DNA from: Cryptomeria japonica
Taxonomy: Eukaryota > Streptophyta > Pinopsida > Cupressales > Cupressaceae
NCBI RefSeq assembly: GCF_030272615.1
Contig: NC_081409.1
Location: 915,597,340-915,661,339, forward strand
Direction: 5' to 3'
Length of the DNA stretch: 64,000 bases
Shown: positions 46,407-58,469 of the stretch, one piece after another
Layout: every line of letters starts with the position of its first letter
How positions within the stretch are numbered: position 1 is the stretch's first letter
Notes under the pieces: generated by a model
The model's database searches: none
The model's input: only the letters and a program-made list of their open reading frames with translations
Told to the model about the DNA's origin: nothing
Position numbers and translations under genes: made by a program

Positions 46407-46757
46407 TCACCAACAACATTCCAAGACTATAATCTTTGCGAACATTTCTAATAACATAATCCCATAACTACAAACATCTTCCTTTTGTAGAAACTCTCTC
46501 TCACCCAAAATAGGGGCAATGTAACCAATACGACCTTTGAGGATAGAATGTATTGAATTTATACAAACATCTAACCTAAACATACCAAAATCAATTGCAA
46601 GAGCTATTATTTTGGTATCTACAAGGACATTTCTTAGCTTCAAATCACAATGCAATACTGGAACAGATAAATCGTGATGTAAATATTCAATGCCACAGTC
46701 TTCATCTATGGAAATGTTTAATAAGCACTCGACATTCTCAACCCACTTTGCATGCAT
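46407..46757 (-). pseudogene. LRR-type receptor kinase fragment
   Basis: 117 codons on the minus strand cover kinase subdomains VIa to IX: GIEYLHHDLSVPVLHCDLK, RNVLVD, IDFGM, LKGRIGYIAP and KEDVCSYGIMLLEMF. The HCDLK and EYLHHD pattern is typical of LRR receptor kinases of the FLS2/EFR-like class. The usual HCDLKPSN reads HCDLKLRN, and the APE motif reads API. Nothing upstream encodes an ATP-binding lobe or LRRs, so this is a fragment and not a working gene. Confidence 0.7.
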
Positions 46758-46799
46758 GTCTAATAATGAAATACATCTCCTTCACGCACCAAGAAAGCA

Positions 46800-47945
46800 T
46801 GTCCACACAACTGCCACGCCTCTAACTCGGCCTATCATATTTGCTTGAAAGTTTCTAAAGCCTTTTCAACAAATCCATTATCTATATATGCTGTGATGAG
46901 ATCGTATTTTTTTTTAATACATCACGCTGAATATTTCACATGTCTCGGCTATACTTCCACATTTTTCATGCATGTTGACTAGCACATTTCCAACTATAAT
47001 ATCTGACATAAATCTTCCTCCCATCGATATGGTTTGGTGAATGTTTACAACCTACTCCAAAGCTCCCATATTCGGTGCAGACACAAAATAATCGTAGAGC
47101 CTGGCACTATTCGTGCAATTCCATTCACTTGAAAATGAAGACCTTTACACCCGCCAAGTGCATTTTCTTGAAACTGAATAATGCCTTCACACCGAATCTA
47201 TTTTCTGCATTTACTTAGTGTAACTATGGAAAACAATTCCAAAGGTGGTGGTATCTGGCATCAACCTGTCACTTGCATTTGTTTCCAAGTTTCTAAAGCC
47301 TTTTTAACAAATCGAATTTTCCTATATCCTGCAATCACTGATCCCATATTGGCAATGGTGTGCTGAATGCTGGAGGAATCTGTGTGGAATTAAGTGCTAT
47401 ACACTCCAATAGCATTTTCTTACTAGCTTTAAGTCTCTTTTCAACAAATCCTTTTTGTGCATATCTATACTTGTTTTATTTCATTCCTGGAGACGACATC
47501 TTCTTGAGGCGCTGGATCATGCAATTCGGGTGCACTCCTAATGATTCTATATTTTGCATGCATGTCTTCCATAACTGTAGAGATTTGGTGGGATTCGGTT
47601 TTGCAACTAACAAACAATGTTAGCATAGAGTTTCTTCGTATTTCTTGCCTTTCCCATTCAAGAACTTCAAATGCATTTTTAATAAGTTAGTTATAATAAC
47701 TAACTTACATATTGGCTGCTTATTTTCTATCACAAACATGCTGATTTCTAACAACTCCTCCAAACTCAGTGGATGAATGATCACCCGCAAGTCCATCGAA
47801 ATCTTATTCAATTTTCACAACTTTCCACTATACGAGATGCTTTCATGGATATCCATAACCTTTGCCGAATCACCCATTCCAACACTAGCAGAGAAGATGA
47901 CAAATAATGGCGTAGTCGACTTTATGCGGGACATATCTGAAGTTA
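46800..47945 (-). pseudogene. PPR (PLS-type) pseudogene remnant
   Basis: Minus-strand pieces in different frames read like successive PPR repeats: SASVGMGDSAKVMDIHESIS (about 47.9 kb), GFVEKRLKASKKML (47.43), GSVIAGYRKIRFVKKALETW (47.31) and ITAYIDNGFVEKALETF (46.87). Each resembles the V-x-x-G-x-x-E-x-A-L-x-x-F type. It is heavily decayed with many frame changes. It lies next to a receptor kinase fragment in the same orientation but is unrelated to it. Confidence 0.55.
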
Positions 47946-48545
47946 GTAATGATAACTAACTCTTCCTATCGGCTTCTTGAAGAACTCTCAAAATAAGTGT
48001 AAGTGTGCATCGGTGTTTTTTTTATACTCTGTAAAGTTGGCGAACTTGCCAATATTACATCATCTACCGCTCGCATCTTCACTTCATCGGTAACTTCAGG
48101 AAGATGAACAAACAAAAGTGTTTATCTTGTCTTTGCCAAACCATTGTGTATTGTGCCTTCGGTAATTTTAACAAGTTTTCCAACTTGTGAAAGCACACAA
48201 ACTTGTCGATGATATCAATAAAATATCTATTTACTCATCTTGAGAATGCATTGGAGTCTTTCAAAATTGAAACAATTCATCGACAAGTGAAGAGCTAAGT
48301 GAGTGAATCAGTCTTAAATACTTTAGAAACTTTGTGAAATGAGAAAAAAAAATTATCATTTTGATATGCCACTTGATAAAAGCTTCATCTTCGGTGATTT
48401 ATTAAAATGTAACAACTCATCGAAAATGCCTCAATATTGAATACCTTGGCATCTTTGAAAACTTGGCCACATTATGAAAAATCTCACCAAGAAGGAACAT
48501 TGACACAAAATTTTAAATTTTGACAAGTTTGAAATTAGGGCTAAC
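47946..48545. other. No recognisable gene
   Basis: May include the 5' end of the PPR remnant. Repeated short AACTTGTCGATGA-like and CATCGACAA-like motifs occur, but no ORF. Confidence 0.35.
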
Positions 48546-48549
48546 AATA

Positions 48550-48610
48550 TTTATATGTGTATATGTGTATGTATAAATGTATATGTGTTTGTATATATGT
48601 ATGTATATGC

Positions 48611-48642
<32 letters not shown>

Positions 48643-48761
48643 GTATGCATGTATGTATGCATATGTATGTATGTATGCATACATACATACATACATACAT
48701 TCATACATATATATGCACACACATGAGTGTATGTATGTATGTATGTATGTATGTAGATACA

Positions 48762-48825
<64 letters not shown>

Positions 48826-48828
48826 TAT
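48550..48828. repeat. Compound microsatellite (TATG/CATA, TG, GA)
   Basis: Runs of GTAT/ATAC, then (GT)n at 48768-48799 and (GA)n at 48800-48826. The ORFs of HTYIHTYI-type residues are artefacts. Confidence 0.95.
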
Positions 48829-49142
48829 CAAAGTGGATGTTGAGACTTGATATTTATCTCTTCTCTACAAAATACTCTCTCTCCTCTAGTCCTCTAGGTA
48901 GTTTACAAGAACCTCATAGATATTTAGATGGGGGATAGTGAACAAGAAATTGTGGTTGTGAAGATTAAAATGTTGCTAGATGAGGAAATCAAGGAAAGGA
49001 GGTTTCCCTAGTACCTAGTCATTGGGAAAACTATTTTCCATTCTAGGAAAGGTTTAAAATATCTGTAAAGTACTCTTTGGTAGATATTTGATCAAAAGTG
49101 TTTTTGGCTTTAGTTTAGGTGTCAATAGAAATAGCATTGGAA
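48829..49142. other. No recognisable gene
   Basis: Mixed sequence with short GAGGAAATCAAGGAAAGG-type purine runs; no supported ORF. Confidence 0.4.
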
Positions 49143-49430
49143 CTCTATTTTGTAATGTGAAATCATTGTCCATTTTTTTCTAATTGTTCAAAGAAGGAAC
49201 CTCAAAAATTTGAGGAGATAATTTGATTGAGGGGGCCCACAAAATGACAACCATTAATCTTGTGCTTAGTGGATTGGGATGTAAAGTAGGTATTGGGTAG
49301 ATTGAGGTATATTGTGCATGCTAGATCTAATTAAAATGTCCAATCTATTTTTTTACAAATTTGTTTTCAATCTTTAGACAAATTTATCTTGGCATGGACA
49401 CACATTTATGGATGAAACCAATAGAACCTA
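49143..49430 (+). repeat. Repeat R1, copy c
   Basis: The longest copy. 49205-49425 matches 20610-20831, and its start (49150-49190) also matches 8167-8205. Confidence 0.7.
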
Positions 49431-50170
49431 TGAAGGTCAATTAAAAAATACTCTCCCGATGAAAGTAGTAATGGTGTACTTAAAGGTTCTAGCAAGGAAG
49501 GTATAACCCATGAACTTAGCTCAAGTTTGTACGTGGAATATCTTCTCATATGAGATGATCAAATCTTGCATCTAGGGCTGATAAACTAATAGTGATGCAT
49601 GGACATACCTCAAATCATGCTTGAGAATACTCTCAACATTTTTGGCCTTAGTAAAGTAAGAACGAAACAACCATTTACTGAGTTTTTGGATAGTTTCAAG
49701 TCAAACCCCATGTGGGTTCCAATGCCTATTCACACAATTGTAGAGCATACTTCAAGGAGAATTCTTCGAATAAAATACCCTATAAAAGTAAAATGTTATA
49801 ACCACTTACATGCAATATAAAACTTAGGAAAGGGTAAAACTTCCTTCATTGGGGAATCATTTAAGTCTATGCCTTGTGAAAAACATTCAAAAGAAACTTG
49901 CATGCCTACATGTTTGGAGGTTACATATGAAAAGTCACCAAACCATCAACACCAATATCAACTATTGTGTTGAAGCCATTTGAAGCCATAAAATGGACTA
50001 GCTAAAACACCACAATAAATGTGGAAGGGTTAAAGTTTCCATATGTGAAAGCTTTGGTTTCTCATAAGGATGGAAAAAGATATCTAGTAAAAAGAAACAA
50101 ATCCAAGTAGAGCCAAGTCGTATAAAAAATTATGTAGGAATCGGATTGACTAAACTTTATTATCATATGT

Positions 50171-50173
<3 letters not shown>
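49431..50173. other. No recognisable gene
   Basis: A 73-codon frame (49599-49820) has no domain that I recognise. The remainder shows no signal. Confidence 0.35.

Positions 50174-50211
<38 letters not shown>
50174..50211. repeat. (AT)n microsatellite
   Basis: About 19 AT units, abutting the next LTR. Confidence 0.9.
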
Positions 50212-50216
<5 letters not shown>

Positions 50217-50800
50217 GTGATGAACGAAGTACTTAGAACTCACTCAGTTTACAATTAATAACAAATATCACACATATTAAAAAAACCAAAAAATTTAAGT
50301 TGTAAAACAAACCTATTACGTAGAAATGATGAAATGTCCAACATTCCCCCCTTATTACATCATTTATTTAAATTACTAATAAGAGAATCCTGAAAGCTTG
50401 CAAATTTCACATGTGTAAGAGGCTTGGTGAAGATATCAGCATGTTGTTCCTATGTAGAGAAAAATTTAAGTTGAATGTTGTTTTGTTGAGCATGTTCTTC
50501 AATGAAGTGGCAATGAACTTCAATATGCTTGATCTATTCATGAAACACTGAATTATGAACAAGCTTGAGAAAACTCTGATTGTAACAGTAGAGGACCGTA
50601 GGTTGTTTTGTGGTACCCCCAATCCTTATAGTATGCAACATAGCCAAACTTCTTCACACACTACTGCACTTGCTGCATGATATTTTTCTTCTATTGTAGA
50701 ATAAGCAATTGTGTGTTGCTTCTTACTTCCTTAAGAAATAGGACCAAAACCTAAAAAGAAAACAAATCCAAATGTGGATTTCCTATCATCAATGCTAAAT
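50212..50800 (-). mobile_element. Ty1/copia fossil: short LTR and RNase H end
   Basis: A TG..CA segment of 132 bp (50212-50343) is bounded on the inner side by a polypurine tract in complement (TTCCCCCCTTATT). It is followed on the minus strand by a copia RNase H end (DRKSTFGFVFFLG; KKQHTIAYSTIEEKYHAAS) around 50.65-50.79 kb. It is cut off at about 50800 by the chromovirus fossil. It is broken. Confidence 0.75.
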
Positions 50801-50814
50801 GGGTTGAGTATATT

Positions 50815-52365
50815 TATAGTTTTAATTTTGTCTTGAAACATAAGAGTGGCCAAATGAATAAAGTTGATGATTTAAGTAGGAAGAACTTGCTGATATGTGA
50901 GATACAAACTAATAGTGTGGGTTTTTCAAACTTGAAGGAATTGCATATAGAGGATGTTGATTTTAAGGAAGCATATGAAGCTTGCCTTGATCCTAATTGC
51001 AGGAATAGAGAGCCTTGGATGGACTACATGATTCAAGAAGGTTTTCTATTCAAGGGGAACAAGTTGTGTATCCCTCGAGGCTCCATGCGAGATAATTTGT
51101 TGAAGGAAAAACATAGTGGTAGTCTTGTTGGTCATTTTGGCAAGGATAAAGACTTATTTGCAATAAAGTACTCATTATTTTTGTCATAGGATGAATGCAG
51201 AATTTTTCAACTTGCTAAGGGGAGAAGCCAAAATGCTAGGCTTTACCAGCCATTGCCAATTCCAACCAGACCTTGGGATTCAGTAAGTATTGATTTTGTG
51301 TTGGGTTTTCCTCATACACAAAGGGGCAATGATTCAATCTTTGTGGTGGTAGATATATTTTTGAAAATGGTGTATTTCATACCATGTAAGAAGACTAGTG
51401 ATGCCAGTGACATTGCTAATTTTTTCTTTAAAGAACTTGTAAGGTTATATGGAATTCCAAGGAGTATAATTTCTGACAAGGATACAAAGTTTGTGGGTCA
51501 TTTTTGGAGGGCCCTATGGAAGAAATTGGGCAAAAATTTGAATTTTAGTTCTGCATATCGTCAACAAATGGATGGTCAGACTGAGGTTGTCAATAGAAGC
51601 CTTGGCGATTTGTTAGGATGTCTTGTTGGTAGTTCACTTGGAAGTTGGGATCTCATGTTGGCACAAGCAGAATTCACCTATAATGATTCACCAAATAAAA
51701 GTATAGGTTTCGGTGCTTTCTATGTGGTGTACGGTATGCACCCAAGGGATGTCTTTGAGCTTCATGATCTTGCTAGTGTGGAGAAGAGGATTGCAAATGG
51801 AGAGGACTTTGCCCAAGCTATTCATGATATTCAAGAGAAGGTGAAATAGAACATAGAAGACAACAATCAACAATACAAAAAGTATGTTGATCAAAAGAGG
51901 AGGTAGTTGTGATTTCAGATTGGAGATCTTGTGTTGGCTTATCTTTGTAAGGAGAGGTTTCTCACAGGAACATTCAATAAACTGAAAATGAAGAAAATTG
52001 GTCCATGCCAAGTCCTAAGGAAATTTTTTGTCAATGCTTATGAGGTTTCCTTGCATGCAGATCGACATATATCTCCCATTTTCAATATAGGAAATCTATA
52101 TTCATATAAGGAGATGTAGAAGAGGATGGGAATTGACACAACAATTTCATCTCTAGAAAATCAGCCTGTAATATTCTATGCTCCACCAAAAATAAAATGC
52201 ATTCTAGATAAGAAGTTGTTTAAGAAGACCTATAAGCATGAGTATTTTTAGTATCTCGTCAAATGGAGCAATCATTCCATTGAAGATGCTTCTTGGCTCA
52301 CAAAGGATGAGATCAATAAAGTGGGTCACTCAATGACAGATCTCATGAGAAGGAGCTCATGAAAT
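50815..52365 (+). mobile_element. Ty3/gypsy chromovirus fossil (integrase and chromodomain)
   Basis: Plus strand: an RNase H tail (FVLKHKSGQMNKVDDLSRK), an integrase zinc-finger region (GFLFKGNKLCIP), an integrase core with SIDFVLGFPHTQRGNDSIFV, IISDKDTKFVGHFW and RQQMDGQTEVVNRSLG, and a C-terminal region. It ends in a chromodomain-like stretch (LVKWSNHSIEDASWLTKDEI) near 52255-52320. A chromodomain after integrase marks a chromovirus. No LTR was securely found. It is broken. Confidence 0.9.
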
Positions 52366-53349
52366 CATTCCACCTGGGGAGTCTTATGCAAGGGCATTCT
52401 ATTCCTACAATTTTTGGTTTTATTTATGTTGTTGATATTTTTGTTTTTGCTTTGTTTCTTCGGAGTTGGGTGTTCTTCCTTCTATGTTGCAGCATATCTC
52501 AAGTCTCTGATTACTACTATCACCTTGGAAAACATAATGCAAGGGAGGTTCTTGTCTCCTGTCATCTGAGTGATAAGAATTCAAATTATACATGGTGCTT
52601 TAACTAATATGGGCGTTATTTTCTCCAAACCCGACAATGTTAATTGTCGGTTTGGTTTGTGTCACCAATTAGGCAGTTTTTTGGAATGGAAGTCGACAAT
52701 TCTAAGGAGGATTTGAAGGGTCACAAGTTGGTTGGCCATTGGTTAGTCGATTGTTGGAAACCCCAGTGACCGGTAAACTATATCAAGGTGGCCAATAGTT
52801 GGAGGAATGGTTGGACAATGAATGTGTAAACATAGAAGCTATTTGTAGAGGAGACATTGGTCAAAGGAATGAATGCCCTGAAGTTTCAGTGGACTATGGA
52901 AGATGATTGTTAAATGTTGCTAATATATTGATTGAGGAACCTCTGTAATTGATAAAACATAACAGTAGACATTTGTTCGATTCCCTGTCACAAATCAATA
53001 GGGGACTTTTGGATTTGAAATTCTTCCCGTCTCTTTGAATGTGTATGAAATTGCAGGGTATTTTATTGTTCTTAATTTTGATTAAAGTAAATCTATTCTT
53101 TATTTCTTGTTCAAACTGTTTGTCTGCAATAAGAAGGATTGATTGAATTGTGTTTGAAAGGTGAATTTGGTTTAAGTGGCCAGTGAGGCTTCCATCAATT
53201 ATCTCAATCATTATATAATTATACTTAATTTGTGTATATGGATAATCAAATCCTATCAATTTATAATTATATTCATATATCACAGTTTATATCCATGTTA
53301 TTTATGATAGGTTTCATCAAAGTCATTACTTGATTAGCCATATATAACT
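52366..53349. other. Probable 3' end or LTR of the chromovirus; no gene
   Basis: Non-coding, with short inverted GACAATGTTAATTGTC near 52631. It probably includes the element's 3' region, but no second LTR is available to define it. Confidence 0.35.
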
Positions 53350-53354
53350 GTATT

Positions 53355-54290
53355 CATTACTAAAGATTTTGAATTCTCTTATATTTCCAGTACTAAAGAA
53401 TCCACACATTTTCTTGTCCATTCAGCATGCAAATGGTCTCTCCATACTAATGTTTCAAGCAACTTATTAAGGTGTTCTACATCTTGACCTGTGACTGACT
53501 GTATTTAGATTTACATTTGAAACTAATTTCTCTTGCTTAGCATGGCCAAAAAATAAAGTGGCCTTTAGAGGATCATGTTTTTTGTTTCAGCGTTTGTGAG
53601 TTGACTGCATCTTTAGAAATATCATTTGCTCATTCTCTTATGAAAACATTAGTTACAGACTATTTGTTTAAACTTGAATGATTTCTATCGCATTCCTCAA
53701 AGTTAAAGTTTAGAATAATGTTTATTCATCCTCTTTAAAAATTATGCCTATATCATTTCATATAAGATGGAGAATTTATGTCCAAAGTTATATTTGGTGT
53801 CAAAACACAATGCAAGTTGTAGTTGAGCTTATAAAACCTTTATAGCAGTAAACTTGTTCATACACAAAAGACAACTCTGTTTTTCTCTTTTGCAGACACA
53901 CAAAACAACTAACTAAGATTTCTATTCTAATAAATGCTAAATAAAAAAATCTCTCAATAGAGTAGCTGCCTTGTTTCATGTGAAGATAATAAAGAAAATT
54001 AAATATGCATAATATATTACAAAATAAAAAGGACTGAAAAGGAATGTTGAACCCATTCGATCAACAGGCTGGACATACCACCAGTACAAGAGCCTTGCAG
54101 CAAATAAAGGAAAGACATGATTGAACAGGGGAGTGGCAAGAACAGAGAGATTGCAGGATATTCCAAGTAGTTTTTCCTAAACATATTTTCTTTAATTAAA
54201 ATATATGTCTGGGAAAGCAAAATAAAGGAGAAATTAAACTAACATAGCAACTGGCAATCCAATTGCTCAAGGTTGAGTAGTGATACAGAG
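53355..54290. repeat. 3' flank of the lectin receptor kinase, duplicated at 26480-27780
   Basis: Collinear with 26480-27780. It shows that gene and flank were duplicated together before most insertions between the copies. Confidence 0.75.
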
Positions 54291-54293
54291 CTC

Positions 54294-56321
54294 CTATGCT
54301 TCCTTTTGAAAATGCACAGCGATGGGAGCTGTGCTTGAATATGAACAGGAGGAGACTTGAGATGAATTAACTGATTGAGATATGGAAGCAAAAGACGGGA
54401 GTGCATGGGTAGGCTCCGTTCTAAATGAAGAAGGAACTGAAAGGTTGGCTCCATGAAATGTGGTATATGTTGGCACAGGTATTTCTGGAGGAAGATTAGG
54501 CACTCGATCTTCCAGCTTCAACGACTTTACCACTTGCCTCATTTTGGGTCTTGCAACTGGATCTGGATGAGAGCACCACAACCCTATCCCTATCAATTGT
54601 TCCATTTCCAACCTCTCATACTCTTCATTCAATTTCTCATCAGCAGCTTCCAAAACTTTGCCTTGACCATAAAGATCCCATACCCACTCTACAACCCTCA
54701 TGTTATGCTCTTGCAAGCTCTTATCTACAGCTCTCCTTCCTGTAGCAAATTCCAAGGCCACGGCACCAAAACTATAAACATTTGATTCAGGACTTGTTCT
54801 TCCCGTGGTAACAGACTCAGGAGCCATATAGCCCAGGGTTCCAGCCGCCATTGTGGTCTGAGACAAACAATTGTGCTCCAATATGCGTGCCAAACCAAAG
54901 TCCCCAAGCTTTGCATTGAAATTGTTATCGAGCATAACATTGCTGGATTTTACATCCCTGTGTACAATACAGTGATCCCATTCTTCATGAAGATACAACA
55001 GCCCACAAGCTATTTCCAATGCTATTTGATACCTACGACTCCAATGCAGTGGAGGAGAATCTCCTTTGATGAAAAGGTGTTTGTCTAGGCTTCCATTAGA
55101 CATATACTCGTACACCAAAATCAATTCGCCTTTCTCATGACACCATCCAAAAAGCTGAACAAGGTTTCGATGCCTTACTCGACTAACAATACTTATTTCA
55201 GAGATGAATTCTTTTAACCCCTGTCTTGACCCTTGTGAGACGCGCTTGATAGCAACAACTTCATTTGCTTCTCCTATAACGCCTTTGTACACACCTCCAA
55301 ATCCTCCTTGCCCCAGCTTTAAAGTTTCACTGAAATTGTCGGTTCCGGCCTTGAGATCCTCCAGCTTATATCTACTTGGACCTTGGTCTACAAGCCTGTC
55401 AATCTCTATCTCATTGTCTTCACATGTTTGTTCGCTGCTGCTTTGCAATCTCATGACGATGGCGAACAACCTCCAGATCACAACTACCCCTGCTAAACAA
55501 AGAAATACCCCTACAATCGTCACAAAATTTTTTTTTTGGAAGACTTCCTAGTTTTGGTCTTGGTACTGAAGCTCCATGAAAGGATTGTGTGGGTAACACT
55601 GAAATTTTCAGCAGAAGCAGAAATTCCTACGACAAAATCATCAGGAAGATAAGTGGAGATATCCAAAGGATGCGCGAGAATGGGATCTACTTGGGACAGA
55701 GCCATTGGAGGCATTTGAGAAGAATATTTGCAGGTATTTTTTAATACAGTTATAATCTATGCGTGCATGCCACAGCGTCCTATCGTTTAATGGTGCATTC
55801 AAGTTCGTGTAATTTAAAGTCGGATTAGGACGATAGCCACCAACATCGGTGTAAACCTTATTGTTACTATAAAATTCAACTGCGACAACGCCGACTGAGA
55901 GAGATCCGTTACCGGGAAGACCGCTGAAAGAATTCACTGAGTGAGCACTTGTCGCCATTTCTTTCGATGTCATGAAGAAAGAGATTCCACCGTATGGATA
56001 AACATTAGGGCTATGGTTATAATATTTCAATACAAACTGAAAATCTGTAGTGAAGCTGTCAAGAGAGGACAGGCTAATGGTCTGGCTGTAAACAACTCTG
56101 CCTGAGGTTTTGTTGGTCAATTTGTAGTGAGGATTTGTAATGTTTGTCAGATGGACTTCATGTCTAGATATTGTGGCATCATTTACACAGAGAATGTCGC
56201 TTGTATTGCAACTCCTGAATTGAGGAAAGTTGAAGTTTACGCCTGCGGACTGCCCCATTAAAATGGGGATCATTGCGTAGACCATATAAAACACAGCAAT
56301 TAATAGGGCAGACCTAGCCAT
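54294..56321 (-). CDS. L-type lectin receptor kinase, full length but frame-interrupted
   Basis: Intronless, as usual for the family. From ATG at 56321: signal peptide (about residues 1-24), then a legume-lectin domain (CNTSDILCVNDATIS; GGISFFMTS; GLPGNGSLSVGVVAVEFYS), then DPILAHPLDISTYLPDDFVV, a Thr/Ser/Lys linker, a transmembrane helix (VGVFLCLAGVVVIWRLFAIV) and a complete Ser/Thr kinase: GQGGFGG loop, Lys in VAIK, HRDVKSSN, DFGLAR, GTLGYMAPE. Such plasma-membrane receptors sense extracellular ligands in immunity and development. The frame breaks twice. Near 55686 two bases are missing relative to the paralogue. A ten-T run at 55528-55537 is two longer than the frame needs. Together they restore the frame, but a TGA (55641-55643) lies between. 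The usual lectin Asp after VAVEF is Tyr, and subdomain IX reads SNVYSFG instead of SDVYSFG. It is either a young pseudogene or a gene with sequence errors. Confidence 0.85.
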
Positions 56322-57115
56322 CTAACAAACAGCAAAGAGAAAGAAAGAGCTTGATGAACAAGGATAAGAATTCACAGAACAATAATCATACAAGTTTCCG
56401 AGAGGACAAATAATTTGGTAACCTCTTCCTTTATTCACTTTGTAGGAATAAAATACTCCTGTCAAATACAGGAAAAAACAATCCTGTCAAAAAACAAAAA
56501 ACTTCTAAGATCCTATTCTCACCACTAGAAAATTAGAACCACGAAGAATTAAAATATGTGGGATGATTTTCATTTCAATTGATCTTAGCTATCAAGCATT
56601 TTGAAACGTCATTAGTACAACAAGATCTGATCTCATAAGTGTGTTGAAGTCATCTACAACAAGACTTTTATTTTAGATGCATCTATCTGCAAGGCACTCT
56701 AAATCATGTCAAAGTTGAAATATTTGACAGCTAACTACTTCTCAGTGTGGATGTGAAATGAATTGTAGAAAATACACATCTAGAATGCTTAGTTTTTCCA
56801 CTTCTAAAAGTCTTTGCATTGATCATCCCCACAGTCTAAATGTTTGGTTTCTCTTTTTCAGTTCATCTCCCCAGTTTCCCATCTATATACATGCATGGGA
56901 ATCTAAAAGTCCGATATAGCCGAAATAGTCTTTGGTTAGTCTTGTTTTCATGTATTTCCAAACGTCTCTCGGCTTCTGGAGAAAATTGAATTCCACAGAA
57001 AACGAGAATATCGAACACTCGTAACATTTCGATTTGGAAAGAAATTTCCTTGCAGCTGCGAACAAGTTAGGATACATTTGTTCACTGCCTCTGCAGTAGG
57101 ATTTGGTATTTAGTA
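56322..57115. other. Upstream region of the lectin receptor kinase
   Basis: No gene. A possible core promoter for the minus-strand gene would lie at about 56380-56470, but I see no strong TATA box. The small minus ORF at 56883-57077 has no domain. Confidence 0.4.
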
Positions 57116-58469
57116 CATTCTATTTAATTACTAAATTTTTTCATAATTAATTATTTATTGTTTAGAAGTAACTAGTTGATAATAATTTCAGTATTTTTTA
57201 TATTTTATTTTTATTAAAATTATTAAATAATTAATTATTTTTTAATAAAAATTTAATTATAATTATTATACTGGATGTTGTTCAAACATTCATATAATAA
57301 TTTTGTTTTATATCAGAATATTAGAAATAGAATGTTCTTTCTAGTAATTGTTATATTCATAATAATCAGTAAGATTATATGATTTTTGCTTGTGTTAAAT
57401 GATAATTTAAGTAAGATAATAATAAATGAAAGGTTAATTCATTTTTATAAGGAAAGGGAAAAGAAAACGTTAGTTAGAATTTTTAAAAAAGTCTTTCGTT
57501 ATTATATTATTGATATAAAATTATAATTATAAATTTTGTTTACTAATATTATTTTTCATTTAGGTTTTGGTTCATCGTGATGAGTTTGTTTTGATATATA
57601 ATAAATTGTATAAGTCACTCTAATGTTGTATGCCTTATCCTATAGCACCTATTTATCTATTATATATATTTCTATATACTTTACCATTTACTTCATCTAG
57701 ATCTTCACACATCACTATAATGTATTATCCATATCCCTTATTAACTCGAATTTAGAGCTCACATTAATAGTCCATTAAAAGTATTGTTCTTTTTCTTGTC
57801 ACCTAATCTAAGAAATTGTCAATTAATTAAATATTCTAATGAATCAATGAAGAGAATATTGATCTGATATCATTGTTAGAGATTGAACTTTATATTAAAA
57901 CTAGTATTTTATTTAAGATAAAAGACAATGTAGCTATTATATTGACTAAATAAATATATGACACTAACTCAGTTGACTACAAAATCCGACGAAAATTTCC
58001 AATGAAAGATGTATAATTAGATGTTTCGTCGGATAATTAAAATTTATCCCCAAAGTTCATCGTAATTTCAACGAAAGTTTCCGACAAAAGTTCATCAAAA
58101 TATCGATAAATGTTTTTTAATAAATAAAAGTGAGCTCGATGATTTCTCTATACTTTTATGTGTATATATAATTATTTTAATCCCCATTAAAAAAACTTCC
58201 AACCACAACCATAATGGGTTGTGCAAAGAATCTCATCCATCAGATTGTTTTAATATCAACCATTGGATCTTAGGGCTTGAATGAAAAACCCTAACATCTA
58301 TTATGATGGAAAGTAACCCTATTCTCTCTTCTGAAGATTTTCTCAAGCTTTCTAACCCTAGCCTCATCCATGGAAGCCATTGTTGCGGGTTTCTCAAAAG
58401 TGCTTTGGGTTCATCAAATAAGCTATGGAGATCAAAGATTTCACCCAATCAGTTCTTATAGTATTTTTA
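57116..58469. other. AT-rich DNA; TCGTCGGA-type repeated motifs
   Basis: 57116-57960 is very AT-rich. At 57985-58115 the motifs CCGACGAAAATTTCC, TTTCGTCGGA, CAACGAAAGTTTCCGAC and CATCGTAATTTC recur in both orientations. This resembles subterminal repeats of a degraded DNA transposon. There is no ORF above 75 codons with support. Confidence 0.35.
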
